NCBI RefSeq assembly: GCF_003058265.1
Contig: NZ_QBUK01000004.1
Coordinates: 284,084 to 348,083 of the forward strand
Direction: 5' to 3'
DNA: 64,000 nt
Source: Flagellimonas amoyensis
Lineage (GTDB): Bacteria > Bacteroidota > Bacteroidia > Flavobacteriales > Flavobacteriaceae
A model generated the notes under the pieces. It saw only the letters and a list, made by a program, of their open reading frames with translations. It was not told where the DNA came from and searched no databases. Below are positions 35,585 to 43,677 of this stretch, piece after piece (the stretch's first letter is position 1; every line of letters begins with the position of its first letter). Both the position numbers and the translations under genes were made by a program.

Positions 35585-35746
35585 ATGAGTAAAACCTTCA
35601 CCAAATCAGACCTGGAAGAAATCATTGGCCTACAACAAGAAAGCCTACAAGCTATACAAAAGGCGTTGGCCCGATTACGGCACCAAAACGAACGCTTGGA
35701 GCGCAGTAACCAAAAATTAATAAAAAAGGTAGCTAAATATGAGTAG
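35585..35746 (+). CDS. 53-residue coiled-coil protein
   Basis: ATG at 35585 to TAG at 35746. The product begins MSKTFTKSDLEEIIGLQQES and continues as one amphipathic helix rich in Gln, Arg and Lys with Leu/Ile at heptad spacing (LQAIQKALARLRHQNERLER), typical of a short coiled coil. A promoter-like TATTTTTTG (one extra T) lies at 35560-35568, 16 nt upstream. It is divergent from the XRE gene and ends 6 bp before the tRNA-Val 3' end on the opposite strand. Function unknown. The helix pattern and clean start support a real gene, but the length makes chance possible. Confidence 0.55.
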   Translation: MSKTFTKSDLEEIIGLQQESLQAIQKALARLRHQNERLERSNQKLIKKVAKYE

Positions 35747-35751
35747 AAAAG

Positions 35752-35826
35752 TGGGATATACTGGATTCGAACCAGTGACCTCTGCCCTGTCAAGGCAGCG
35801 CTCTAAACCAACTGAGCTAATATCCC
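35752..35826 (-). tRNA. tRNA-Val (anticodon GAC)
   Basis: 75-nt cloverleaf on the minus strand: acceptor GGGATAT/ATATCCC, D arm GCTC...GAGC, anticodon stem CTGCC/GGCAG with loop TTGACAG (GAC), T arm ACTGG-TTCGAAT-CCAGT, discriminator A. CCA is not encoded. Confidence 0.95.
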
Positions 35827-35856
35827 ATTGAAAAGCGGTGCAATATCGGAAAAAAG

Positions 35857-36267
35857 TTACCAATCTCCATACTCTGCCGAATTCTTTTGTGTTTCGTGCA
35901 GAATAATTTGCAGCAGTTGGCCTTTTTTCAACTTGGGTTTCAAAATGTCGTAGATGACCTTCACAAAATGTTCCGTGGTGGGCAGCAGGTCCTGGAACTC
36001 CGGACAGTCCTCATTGAGGTTTTTGTGGTCGAAACGCTCCTCCACCTCATCCCTTATCAAATCTCCCAACACGGCCAGATCCATCACAAAACCGGTATCT
36101 GGATCCACCTCCCCTTTGATGCGCACCTCAAGGTCGAAGTTATGGCCGTGATAGCTGGGGCTATTGCACTTACCAAAAACTTCGATGTTCTTTTCCTTGC
36201 TCCATTTGGGATTATGGAGCCTATGCGCTGCATTAAAATGGGCCTTTCTGCAAATTGTGGCAATCAT
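35857..36267 (-). CDS. queD: 6-carboxy-5,6,7,8-tetrahydropterin synthase QueD
   Basis: 136 residues from the ATG at 36267 (MIATICRKAHFNAAHRLHN); the frame's first ATG four codons earlier is less likely. Zinc ligands are His in HFNAAHRL and the His pair in YHGHNF. The catalytic Cys lies in FGKCNSPSYHG, and DHKNLN plus the Glu in ILHET are the other family marks. It converts dihydroneopterin triphosphate to carboxytetrahydropterin in queuosine (tRNA) synthesis. A promoter-like TTGCTTTG lies just upstream on the minus strand. Confidence 0.93.
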   Translation of the reverse strand: MIATICRKAHFNAAHRLHNPKWSKEKNIEVFGKCNSPSYHGHNFDLEVRIKGEVDPDTGFVMDLAVLGDLIRDEVEERFDHKNLNEDCPEFQDLLPTTEHFVKVIYDILKPKLKKGQLLQIILHETQKNSAEYGDW

Positions 36268-36377
36268 AGTGCAAAGCAACTAAAAAAGTTGGGAACCATC
36301 ATGGTCATGAACCCAAGAAATTTATCCATACCCCAATTAGGCACCGATCGCAACCATTCCTGTTTTTCATAAAGCAA

Positions 36378-36409
36378 GAAATCCAACCCATATATTTGGA
36401 TTGGATTTC
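36378..36409 (-). terminator. Inverted repeat downstream of the polysaccharide operon
   Basis: GAAATCCAA and TTGGATTTC arms separated by 14 nt, 54 bp past the MFS gene stop. No long T-run follows on the minus strand, so termination strength is uncertain. Confidence 0.4.
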
Positions 36410-36463
36410 CCCTAACAAAAAACTAAACTAAACCACTCAAAATTTCATATGGCCAATGCATCC

Positions 36464-37792
36464 TTAGATGCCCAATTTCTTTTGGATGTCCTCAAGGGAA
36501 ACCCCTTTGGTCTCGGGCATCATGAAGAGGGCAAACAGCAATTGGAACACCATCATGACCGCGAAAATCACAAAAATGGGCCAAGGGTTTTCTTTGAAAA
36601 CAGCAATGACCACGGGGCCCAGCAAAGTGATCAAGGCCGCAAAGACCCAATGCGTCCCGGTACCCCACGAGGTGCCATATGCCCTGGCATGGTTCGGAAA
36701 TATTTCGGCGATGAACACCCAAATGACCGCACCCTGGCCTATGGCATGTGATGCAATGAAAGCCATGATCGAAGCCAAGAGCACGCCTGCACCGAGATCT
36801 GCATAAAACGAAAGGGCTATCATCAACAGACTGGAAATGTAGCCAACAGAACCGATGATCAGAAGTTGCCGTCTTCCAATGCGATCGATGAGGCTGATCC
36901 CCACAAAAGTGAATATCAAGTTTATACCCCCAATTGCTATCGAATTGAAAAGGGATTCCTTTGTGGCAAGCCCGGCAATCTCCAAAATTTCCGGGGCGTA
37001 ATACAACACAAAATTGATTCCGGAGAGTTGGTTGAAGAACGCGATAAGAAAGGCCAACAGCAAAGGTTTTCTGTATTTGATGAAAATGGTCCCTTCCTGT
37101 TTTTCCTCGATGGATTCCGCATCTTCTATCCTTTGAAGCTCTTCTTCCACATTATCGACCCCCATCTTTTCCAATACTTCCCGTGCACGATCTTTATCCT
37201 GTTTTTCCGTGACCAACCACCGTGGACTATTGGGTATGAAAAAGACCGACACAAAATAAATGGCCGCAGGAATCCCTTCCACGCCCATCATCCAACGCCA
37301 ATCATTGTCCCCATCGAATCCCTTCAACAGGTAATTGGAAAAGAAAGCGATCAAAATACCCAGAACCAGGTTGAATTGATACAACGCCACCAACCTTCCC
37401 CTGTTCTTTGCCGTGGATATCTCGGATATGTACATCGGTCCTGCCACTGTGGATGCACCTACCCCCAATCCTCCAATGAACCTGAAAAATGAGAAGGAAT
37501 AGGGGTCTGGGGCGAGCCCAGAGCCAATTGCGGAAATAAAATACAGTGCCCCGATCCATATGAGTGTTTTCTTTCGACCCAATCGTTGACTTGGGATTCC
37601 TCCCAACAAAGATCCCAATACCGTACCCCAAAGCGCCATGGACATGATGAAGGTACCGTGGAACCAAGGACTCGTGTCCCAAAGTTCTTTGATGGGCAGG
37701 TTGGCCCCGGAGATGACCACTGTGTCAAATCCGAATAAAAACCCTGCCAGTGAGGCCGTAAACGACCACATGCTTTGATTGCTTATTTTCAA
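36464..37792 (-). CDS. Sugar porter family MFS transporter
   Basis: 442 residues with twelve predicted membrane spans. Sugar-porter marks: GFLFGFDTVVISGA in the first span, GRKKTLIWIGA after span 2, GRLVALYQFN, PNSPRWLVTEKQDKDRA after span 6, LSGINFVLYYAPEI in span 7, DRIGRRQLLIIG, and a C-terminal PETKGVSLEDI. It should import a monosaccharide (or disaccharide) across the inner membrane by proton symport. It is the last gene of the susC-susD-GH28-GH92 operon, 11 bp past the GH92 stop, so it probably takes up the end product of that locus. Confidence 0.92.
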   Translation of the reverse strand: MKISNQSMWSFTASLAGFLFGFDTVVISGANLPIKELWDTSPWFHGTFIMSMALWGTVLGSLLGGIPSQRLGRKKTLIWIGALYFISAIGSGLAPDPYSFSFFRFIGGLGVGASTVAGPMYISEISTAKNRGRLVALYQFNLVLGILIAFFSNYLLKGFDGDNDWRWMMGVEGIPAAIYFVSVFFIPNSPRWLVTEKQDKDRAREVLEKMGVDNVEEELQRIEDAESIEEKQEGTIFIKYRKPLLLAFLIAFFNQLSGINFVLYYAPEILEIAGLATKESLFNSIAIGGINLIFTFVGISLIDRIGRRQLLIIGSVGYISSLLMIALSFYADLGAGVLLASIMAFIASHAIGQGAVIWVFIAEIFPNHARAYGTSWGTGTHWVFAALITLLGPVVIAVFKENPWPIFVIFAVMMVFQLLFALFMMPETKGVSLEDIQKKLGI

Positions 37793-37803
37793 TGTGTTCC
37801 TTT

Positions 37804-40131
37804 TTAATTACTGGAATGATTTTTATGATTTGGTGGCTGAGGGGACATCTTGAGCTGTAGTGTACCCCCACGCACTAGCAGGTCATGGCTCAAGGTGAAG
37901 TCCTTCACTTTTTTTCCATTGAAACTTGCCGTTTTGATATAGGGATTTTGTTTTTCGTTGTTTTCTGCCTGAATCACGATTGATTTTCCTTCATAGTAGT
38001 CAGGATTCAGTTCAATCTCGACCCTGTCAAAGATGGGTCCAGTAATTTGATACATCGGTTCCATTTCCGTGCCCCCCGTCATTTGAAACAATCCTATTTT
38101 CATCAAAACCGCAAGGGAGCCCATCAATCCTTGGTCTTCATCACCATTGTAACCACGGGCAGGGGTCAATCCTTGGTACACCGTATTCGCGACCTCTTTC
38201 GCCCAATACTGTGTAAGATCAGGTCTCCCCAAATGCTGGAATATGAATGCCGTCTGTATGGAAGGCTGGTTCCCATAATTGATCGGGATTCGTGAATATT
38301 CGGGATGTAGCTCTTGGGCATGCGAGGTGCCAGAAGTGAACCCCAGTTTTTTGGCCTCCTCAAACTGTTGGTTGAGTTTGGCGACCGCCTTGGCCTTTCC
38401 CCCCATGAGTTCGGAGAGTCCCTCTAAGTCGTGAGGCACAAACCATGTGTTCTGTGCGCCATTGGCTTCAGAAAATCCGATTCCGTGGTTAAAGGGGTCA
38501 TACGGTTCAAGCCATTCCCCAGTTTTGTTTTTGGGACGGACCCATCCAGTGGCTGTGTCAAATACGTTTTGATAGTTTTTGGACCGGGCCATAAAATACC
38601 CATGATCTTCCTTTTTGTCCAATGCCTTGGCAAACTGTGCAAGGCACCAATCCTGATAGGCATACTCCAAAGTCAGGGTCGGACCGTTCTGATGATAGCC
38701 AAAATCACCTTCCGGTATCGGATAGGGCACATAGCCATCCTTGATGTAATGGGCCAGACCGCCTCCCAGGGAGGTATTGTGCTCATAGCCGGCCTTGTCC
38801 ATCATGCCACCGGGCATATGGTTCTTCTTGAGCGCTTCGTAGGCCAAATCGAAATCAAAACCTCGGATGCCTTTTTGATACGCCCCTACAATAAAAGGAG
38901 TGCTGCTCGCCCCGGTCATCACATAGGTGTAGTTTCCCCCTGCAGGGCCTCTCGGCACCAAACCTCCATCTTTATAATATTGAAGCAGGGAATTGACAAA
39001 GGATTCCGCAATTTCCGGATAGGCAAGTTGCCATAAGGTATTTATAGTCCATTGTGCACCCCAAAAGGAATCGGAGTTGAAATGGTCAAACAGCGGCTCT
39101 CCACTTTTGGAAAGGGGAAGCTGTCCGATCCTAAAGACATCCCCGGTATTGTCCGGATATTGGCCATTGGCATCGCTGATGGTACGGCGACCTTGAAGGG
39201 CATGCCATAAATCCGTATAAAATCTGCGCTGTTGCTCATCGGTACCCCCTTCTATCTTTATCCTTCCCAATAATTGGTTCCACTCCACTCGTGAATCTTG
39301 CACGATTTGTTCAAAATTCCAGTGCGGCAATTCGTGTTCAAGGTTGAATTTTGCATTTTCCTTCGAAGTGTAGGAAAGGGCTACTTTCATTTTTACCTTT
39401 CCTGTACCTCCCTTAAGTTTTAGGATGAATTTTCCATCGCCCCATGGATTCGATACTTCCTCGACATCCCTGTCCAAGACTATCCTAAAAAACACCTTTG
39501 TGGGTTTGGGCCTCCTAATGGTCGGCGCATTGGTGAGCTCCCCTTCAAAAATCCCTGGACCAACCTGTTCCAATGACCCTCCCTCAATCTTTGATGGCCC
39601 CAATTGACCACTCAGGTTGATGACGATTGCACCATTTTCCGTATTGAAATCGTACTGATGAAACCCGACCCTCTTGGTGCTGGTCAGTTCCACATCGATA
39701 TCGTACCGATCCAAATGGAGTTTGTGGTAGCCTGGGGAGACTTCTTCTTTGGCGTGGTCAAAGGAAGAGGAATAATCCTTCTGCGTCGTTTCCATATCAA
39801 TTTTCCCCAAATCGATGGGCATCACCGAAAGCCCGGAAAGCTGCCAAGCGTGGATATGACTGAATCCCCTTATGCTATCAACCTTGTAGCGATAGCCACT
39901 TCCCCAAGCACCATCCGTTTCCGTATCGGGGCTTAAATTGACCATTCCAAAAGGCCTGCATGCCGAAGAGAAGAAAAACCATCGGGAATTCTCGGTATCC
40001 AATTGTGGATACACCAAATCTACCGGCATCTTTTCCTTGCTGTTTTGCCCTTTCACAAGTTGAACGGAAACAAGGAATAGTACAATCAAAAAAAATCTGA
40101 AAAAGTGTTTTATGGGACCTAATTTGTTCAT
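37804..40131 (-). CDS. Divergent GH92 family glycoside hydrolase (alpha-mannosidase-like)
   Basis: 775 residues from the ATG at 40131 (MNKLGPIKHFFRFFLIVLFL, a signal sequence). GH92 landmarks are CRPFGMVNLSPDT, GSGYRYKVDSIRGFSHIHAW, SDSFWGAQWTINTLWQLAYP and, near the C-terminus, NGDEDQGLMGSLAVL with the paired Asp expected to act as base. GH92 enzymes are calcium-dependent exo-alpha-mannosidases. This one departs from the standard pattern: the usual GNEPxHH segment reads GNQPSIQTAFIFQHLG, and the typical opening with GTGG is missing. Linkage and perhaps sugar specificity may differ. It sits between GH28 and the MFS porter. Confidence 0.85.
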   Translation of the reverse strand: MNKLGPIKHFFRFFLIVLFLVSVQLVKGQNSKEKMPVDLVYPQLDTENSRWFFFSSACRPFGMVNLSPDTETDGAWGSGYRYKVDSIRGFSHIHAWQLSGLSVMPIDLGKIDMETTQKDYSSSFDHAKEEVSPGYHKLHLDRYDIDVELTSTKRVGFHQYDFNTENGAIVINLSGQLGPSKIEGGSLEQVGPGIFEGELTNAPTIRRPKPTKVFFRIVLDRDVEEVSNPWGDGKFILKLKGGTGKVKMKVALSYTSKENAKFNLEHELPHWNFEQIVQDSRVEWNQLLGRIKIEGGTDEQQRRFYTDLWHALQGRRTISDANGQYPDNTGDVFRIGQLPLSKSGEPLFDHFNSDSFWGAQWTINTLWQLAYPEIAESFVNSLLQYYKDGGLVPRGPAGGNYTYVMTGASSTPFIVGAYQKGIRGFDFDLAYEALKKNHMPGGMMDKAGYEHNTSLGGGLAHYIKDGYVPYPIPEGDFGYHQNGPTLTLEYAYQDWCLAQFAKALDKKEDHGYFMARSKNYQNVFDTATGWVRPKNKTGEWLEPYDPFNHGIGFSEANGAQNTWFVPHDLEGLSELMGGKAKAVAKLNQQFEEAKKLGFTSGTSHAQELHPEYSRIPINYGNQPSIQTAFIFQHLGRPDLTQYWAKEVANTVYQGLTPARGYNGDEDQGLMGSLAVLMKIGLFQMTGGTEMEPMYQITGPIFDRVEIELNPDYYEGKSIVIQAENNEKQNPYIKTASFNGKKVKDFTLSHDLLVRGGTLQLKMSPQPPNHKNHSSN

Positions 40132-40200
40132 TCGTTGGAAATCTCTTTTCTGGTGCACTTCTTCAACCGATGAAGTCTGAAAATGCCAATTTGTTTGTGT

Positions 40201-41802
40201 TTAATCAAGCGATTCAATTCCTTCTAAACCGAGGGTGATCCCATAGACCGGTATTTTGGCAATGGATCTTCCATCTACCTTTACATTGGAAATCGAAATG
40301 TTTTTGGCATCCTTCAGCACCAATTGGTCTGTGGTGGATACAGGGACCACATCACTGTCCGTGATCGAAATATTTTGCACACTGTCAAAAACATAGGCAG
40401 GACGAAAATCCGCATTTCGGGCATTGATGGTCACATTTTTAAACGTCACCCCTTCTGCATGGCGAACATAGAATCCCCAAGCGGGCAATTCGCCAAACAT
40501 GGAAAATTCAGGATAATCATCGATTTTCTCCGGCACTCGGTCCAAGTCGTTCAAAGGGATATAGCCCATAGCTTTTGAAGCCCGCCCTGGGTAACTGATA
40601 TCGATATTCTCCAAGGTCACATCCTGGACATTGTGGCCTGGAATACCGACAATGGATGATGGAAATGGGTTGTGGAAAAAATCCACTTCAGGACCACGGA
40701 GATCATAATCGATATCCGGTCTTCCAAAGGGCATCTGCACCTTTACGTCCTTGATATACACATTCTTGATGGTCCCCGGCTTTTCTCCAGCACGGTGCCC
40801 AAGTCGTATAAAAATGGCATTCCCTGTATTCTCTGCAATGACGTTGGAAACTTTTATATTCTCAATATCCCCTCCATCCACGCTTTCAATGGCAATGGCC
40901 GAACGAAAGGTATCAAAGACCTTGATGTTCTCTATGGTGATGTTCTTGAATCCCCCATGTGATGCCGTACCAAATTTGACGGCACTGGCACTACTTCGTA
41001 TGGTGCAGTTGGCCACATAGATGTTATCATTGAAATAGCCCGGCGTATGGGATTTCAAACAGATTCCATCGTCAGCGGTATCCAAGTCACAATTGGTGAC
41101 CTTTACATTTTTACAGTCGGTGATGTCCATTCCATCATTGTTCCAAAACGCACGGTTGGTGACCTTGAGACTGTCCAGCACCATGTCCGAGCAGCGTTCA
41201 AAGAACAGACCCCAGCAGGCGCTATTTTTGAGATGTAGGCCCGTCACTGTGATTTCCTTGGATTCGGTAAATGCAAAGAGCATGGGCCGCGAACCTTCAT
41301 TTGGACGCATTCTTCGGTAATTGTAATTATGGACCCTCCGAACGCCCAAGTGGTGCAGACTATCTATGGTCACGGCCAAAGCCATTCCCTGTCCATCGAT
41401 GGTACCTTGGCCCGTTAACGCAATATTATTGACGTTATTTGCAACGATGAGGGCCATTCTTGAGGGAGTCACTTTGATTTTATCAAGATCTGGCCCGTTG
41501 GGATCACCCTGTCCATAATCATCGGGGTTGGTACTACCCAACAAGACCGATCCTTTTTGAAGATGCAATTCTATATTGCTCTTCAGGCTGATGGATCCGG
41601 AAAGGAATTCCCCGCTTGGAAAAATGATCTTTCCCCCTCCTTTTTTGCTGACTTTATCGATGGCCGATTGAATTGCCTTGGTGTTCAATGTGGTTCCATC
41701 GGGTTTGGCACCAAAATCGGTAATCATATACTCCTGTGCCGAAAGCAAGTTCACACTAAGGAACAGTACTACAAAAAAGGTGATTCCAACTCTATTCTTC
41801 AT
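40201..41802 (-). CDS. Glycoside hydrolase family 28 (polygalacturonase-like)
   Basis: 533 residues from the ATG at 41802 (MKNRVGITFFVVLFLSVNLL, then SAQ, a signal peptide); a TTG three codons upstream is less likely. The opening YMITDFGAKPDGTTLNTKAI is typical of right-handed beta-helix pectinases. GH28 catalytic acids lie in NNDGMDI and TADDGICLKS, followed by SAVKFGTASHGGFKNI in place of the classic GHG motif. Many beta-helix repeats (ENIKVSNVIAENTGNAIF and similar) follow. The family cleaves galacturonan or rhamnogalacturonan, but some members act on other uronides. Periplasmic location and position after susD suggest it trims imported oligosaccharides. Confidence 0.88.
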   Translation of the reverse strand: MKNRVGITFFVVLFLSVNLLSAQEYMITDFGAKPDGTTLNTKAIQSAIDKVSKKGGGKIIFPSGEFLSGSISLKSNIELHLQKGSVLLGSTNPDDYGQGDPNGPDLDKIKVTPSRMALIVANNVNNIALTGQGTIDGQGMALAVTIDSLHHLGVRRVHNYNYRRMRPNEGSRPMLFAFTESKEITVTGLHLKNSACWGLFFERCSDMVLDSLKVTNRAFWNNDGMDITDCKNVKVTNCDLDTADDGICLKSHTPGYFNDNIYVANCTIRSSASAVKFGTASHGGFKNITIENIKVFDTFRSAIAIESVDGGDIENIKVSNVIAENTGNAIFIRLGHRAGEKPGTIKNVYIKDVKVQMPFGRPDIDYDLRGPEVDFFHNPFPSSIVGIPGHNVQDVTLENIDISYPGRASKAMGYIPLNDLDRVPEKIDDYPEFSMFGELPAWGFYVRHAEGVTFKNVTINARNADFRPAYVFDSVQNISITDSDVVPVSTTDQLVLKDAKNISISNVKVDGRSIAKIPVYGITLGLEGIESLD

Positions 41803-41840
41803 TGATTTCAATTGTTTATGGCTGATATGCCTCAGATTTC

Positions 41841-43661
41841 TTAATACCCCGGGTTATTGTCGATCCTGGGCACGGAACGATCTATCTCCGCCTGTGGAAA
41901 TGGGCGCAGGTAGTGCTTTTCGTCCATGGTTGCCGACCGACGTGCAATGGGGTTTCTCAAGAGTGTATTCTCAATGAGTTTTCCGGTCCTTTTTAAATCG
42001 AACCATCTACAATATTCGCCCATCAGTTCCCTTGCTCTTTCATCCAAGATCATATCGATGGTCAGGTTGCCCGCTGCACGGTAAGAGACTGTTTCGAGTG
42101 AAGCAACATCTTCTGGGTGCAACGCTTGCAGGGGAGTCATGCCGCTATCGGTGCCCAATGCCCTGTCCACAATACTGTTGTAATAATTTTCGGCTCCTCC
42201 TAAATTTCCGTTGGATGCTCCTTTTAAGATGGCTTCCGCCGCAATGAGATAGGCTTCGGCCGAACGGAACAAAGCAAAATCGAAGGTTCCGAAGGCATCG
42301 CCATACTCAATGCCCGGCTGCCAAAACTTCCACATCATTGGTGTAATGTCCACCCCATGAAAAGGGGTTCGATCGTTGTCACCATATTCATCGGCATTCA
42401 GCACGGCATATGGTTTGGTTCCTCCAACATCCAACCCTTTATCTGAAAGCGAGGCTGGGTCGTTCCAAGGTCGAAAATAGAGCACGGAATCCCCTCTCAT
42501 AATGTTGATGGTCTCTGATGGATTGGCTGGATCTGGCACAAAATTGTTCACGTTCACCAAAGCGTATTGAACATCCACGAAATTATGGTGATACCTTCTG
42601 TCAAGGGTTGGATCATAGAGTCGATACATGGTCGGTGTGGCCAAATGAATTTGCAGAAATCTGTTATAGGTACTGGTCCTTCCTTCAGAACCTACAATAT
42701 CCGGTGATCCGCCGAATATGGAATGGTAGTCGTTCCCTTCCAATCGATCACTATTGGACGGGTCTCCAAAATTGGTGATGGGATCATCCACAAACTGCAC
42801 GGCAAAAACAATTTCAGGATTTTGATCATCCTGTGCCGGAAATGTTTCGAACAAAGGGTTTTCCGATCTTTGTGGGAACAAATCGGAATACTCCGTTGCC
42901 AAAGGATACGCGGAAATGACCTGATCGGCATACTCCCGGGCCTTTTCAAAATCGGCAGGAGTACCTCCCAGTGCATTATTGAAGTTCCAACCTCTGGTCA
43001 AATGCACCCTGGCCAATAAAAATTGTGCGGCGCCTTTGGTTGCCCGGCCATAATCGAGGCTGCTCACAGGCAAAACCGATTCAGCTTCCTCCAGGTCGGA
43101 AATGATCTGGTCATAAACTTCGCTGGAGCTTATTTTGATCACTTCACGGGATGAGGTCACGACCTCTTCGATGGGCATGGGTATATCGCCCCATTGCTGT
43201 ACCAAATAGAAATAACTGAAGGCCCGGAGAAATTTGGCTTCGGCTACACGTATGGACAAAATGCCCGGATCCATGCCCTCCACATTGCCTTGGCGGGAAA
43301 TTACGGTATTGGTCCTGTATACCTCACGATATAACAAATCCCATAGGTCCTGGAGTTCGTCCACGGAGGAATTGAGTCTAACATCATAGGTATTGAAAGC
43401 ATCCCCTGCGCCATCTATCCAATTTGCATTGGTGAAGATATCGGTACCGGGAAGTACCAATTCCCTTTGTTGGTGTATATCCCTTAATAAGGTATAGCAC
43501 GATTTTACCAAATCTTCATACCCTTGTGGTGTGGTGTAATAGGTGTCGGTGGTTTGAATGGAAACCGTGTTTTCATTCAAAAAGTCTTCGCTACAACCGG
43601 ACAATGTTATGATCAAAGAAAAAATACCGGCTACGAACAAACATTTGTTATTGCTAAACAT
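41841..43661 (-). CDS. SusD/RagB family glycan-binding lipoprotein
   Basis: 606 residues with a lipoprotein signal (MFSNNKCLFVAGIFSLIITL, then SGCSEDFLNENTV). The SusD fold shows as TPR-like helices (VAEAKFLRAFSYFYLVQQWG, and QFLLARVHLTRGW), and the conserved C-terminal block ERARELMGEYCRWFDLKRTG, then LRPFPQAEIDRSVPRIDNNPGY. It lies on the cell surface as the lid of the SusC pore and binds the polysaccharide. It starts 16 bp after the susC stop, the standard susC-susD arrangement. Confidence 0.95.
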   Translation of the reverse strand: MFSNNKCLFVAGIFSLIITLSGCSEDFLNENTVSIQTTDTYYTTPQGYEDLVKSCYTLLRDIHQQRELVLPGTDIFTNANWIDGAGDAFNTYDVRLNSSVDELQDLWDLLYREVYRTNTVISRQGNVEGMDPGILSIRVAEAKFLRAFSYFYLVQQWGDIPMPIEEVVTSSREVIKISSSEVYDQIISDLEEAESVLPVSSLDYGRATKGAAQFLLARVHLTRGWNFNNALGGTPADFEKAREYADQVISAYPLATEYSDLFPQRSENPLFETFPAQDDQNPEIVFAVQFVDDPITNFGDPSNSDRLEGNDYHSIFGGSPDIVGSEGRTSTYNRFLQIHLATPTMYRLYDPTLDRRYHHNFVDVQYALVNVNNFVPDPANPSETINIMRGDSVLYFRPWNDPASLSDKGLDVGGTKPYAVLNADEYGDNDRTPFHGVDITPMMWKFWQPGIEYGDAFGTFDFALFRSAEAYLIAAEAILKGASNGNLGGAENYYNSIVDRALGTDSGMTPLQALHPEDVASLETVSYRAAGNLTIDMILDERARELMGEYCRWFDLKRTGKLIENTLLRNPIARRSATMDEKHYLRPFPQAEIDRSVPRIDNNPGY

Positions 43662-43677
43662 GTCTTGTTTTTTAAAA

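Noticed and set aside
34670..35830. Prophage or integrative element at tRNA-Val
   Set aside because: No integrase, no duplicated tRNA end and only three small genes; kept only as a possible remnant.
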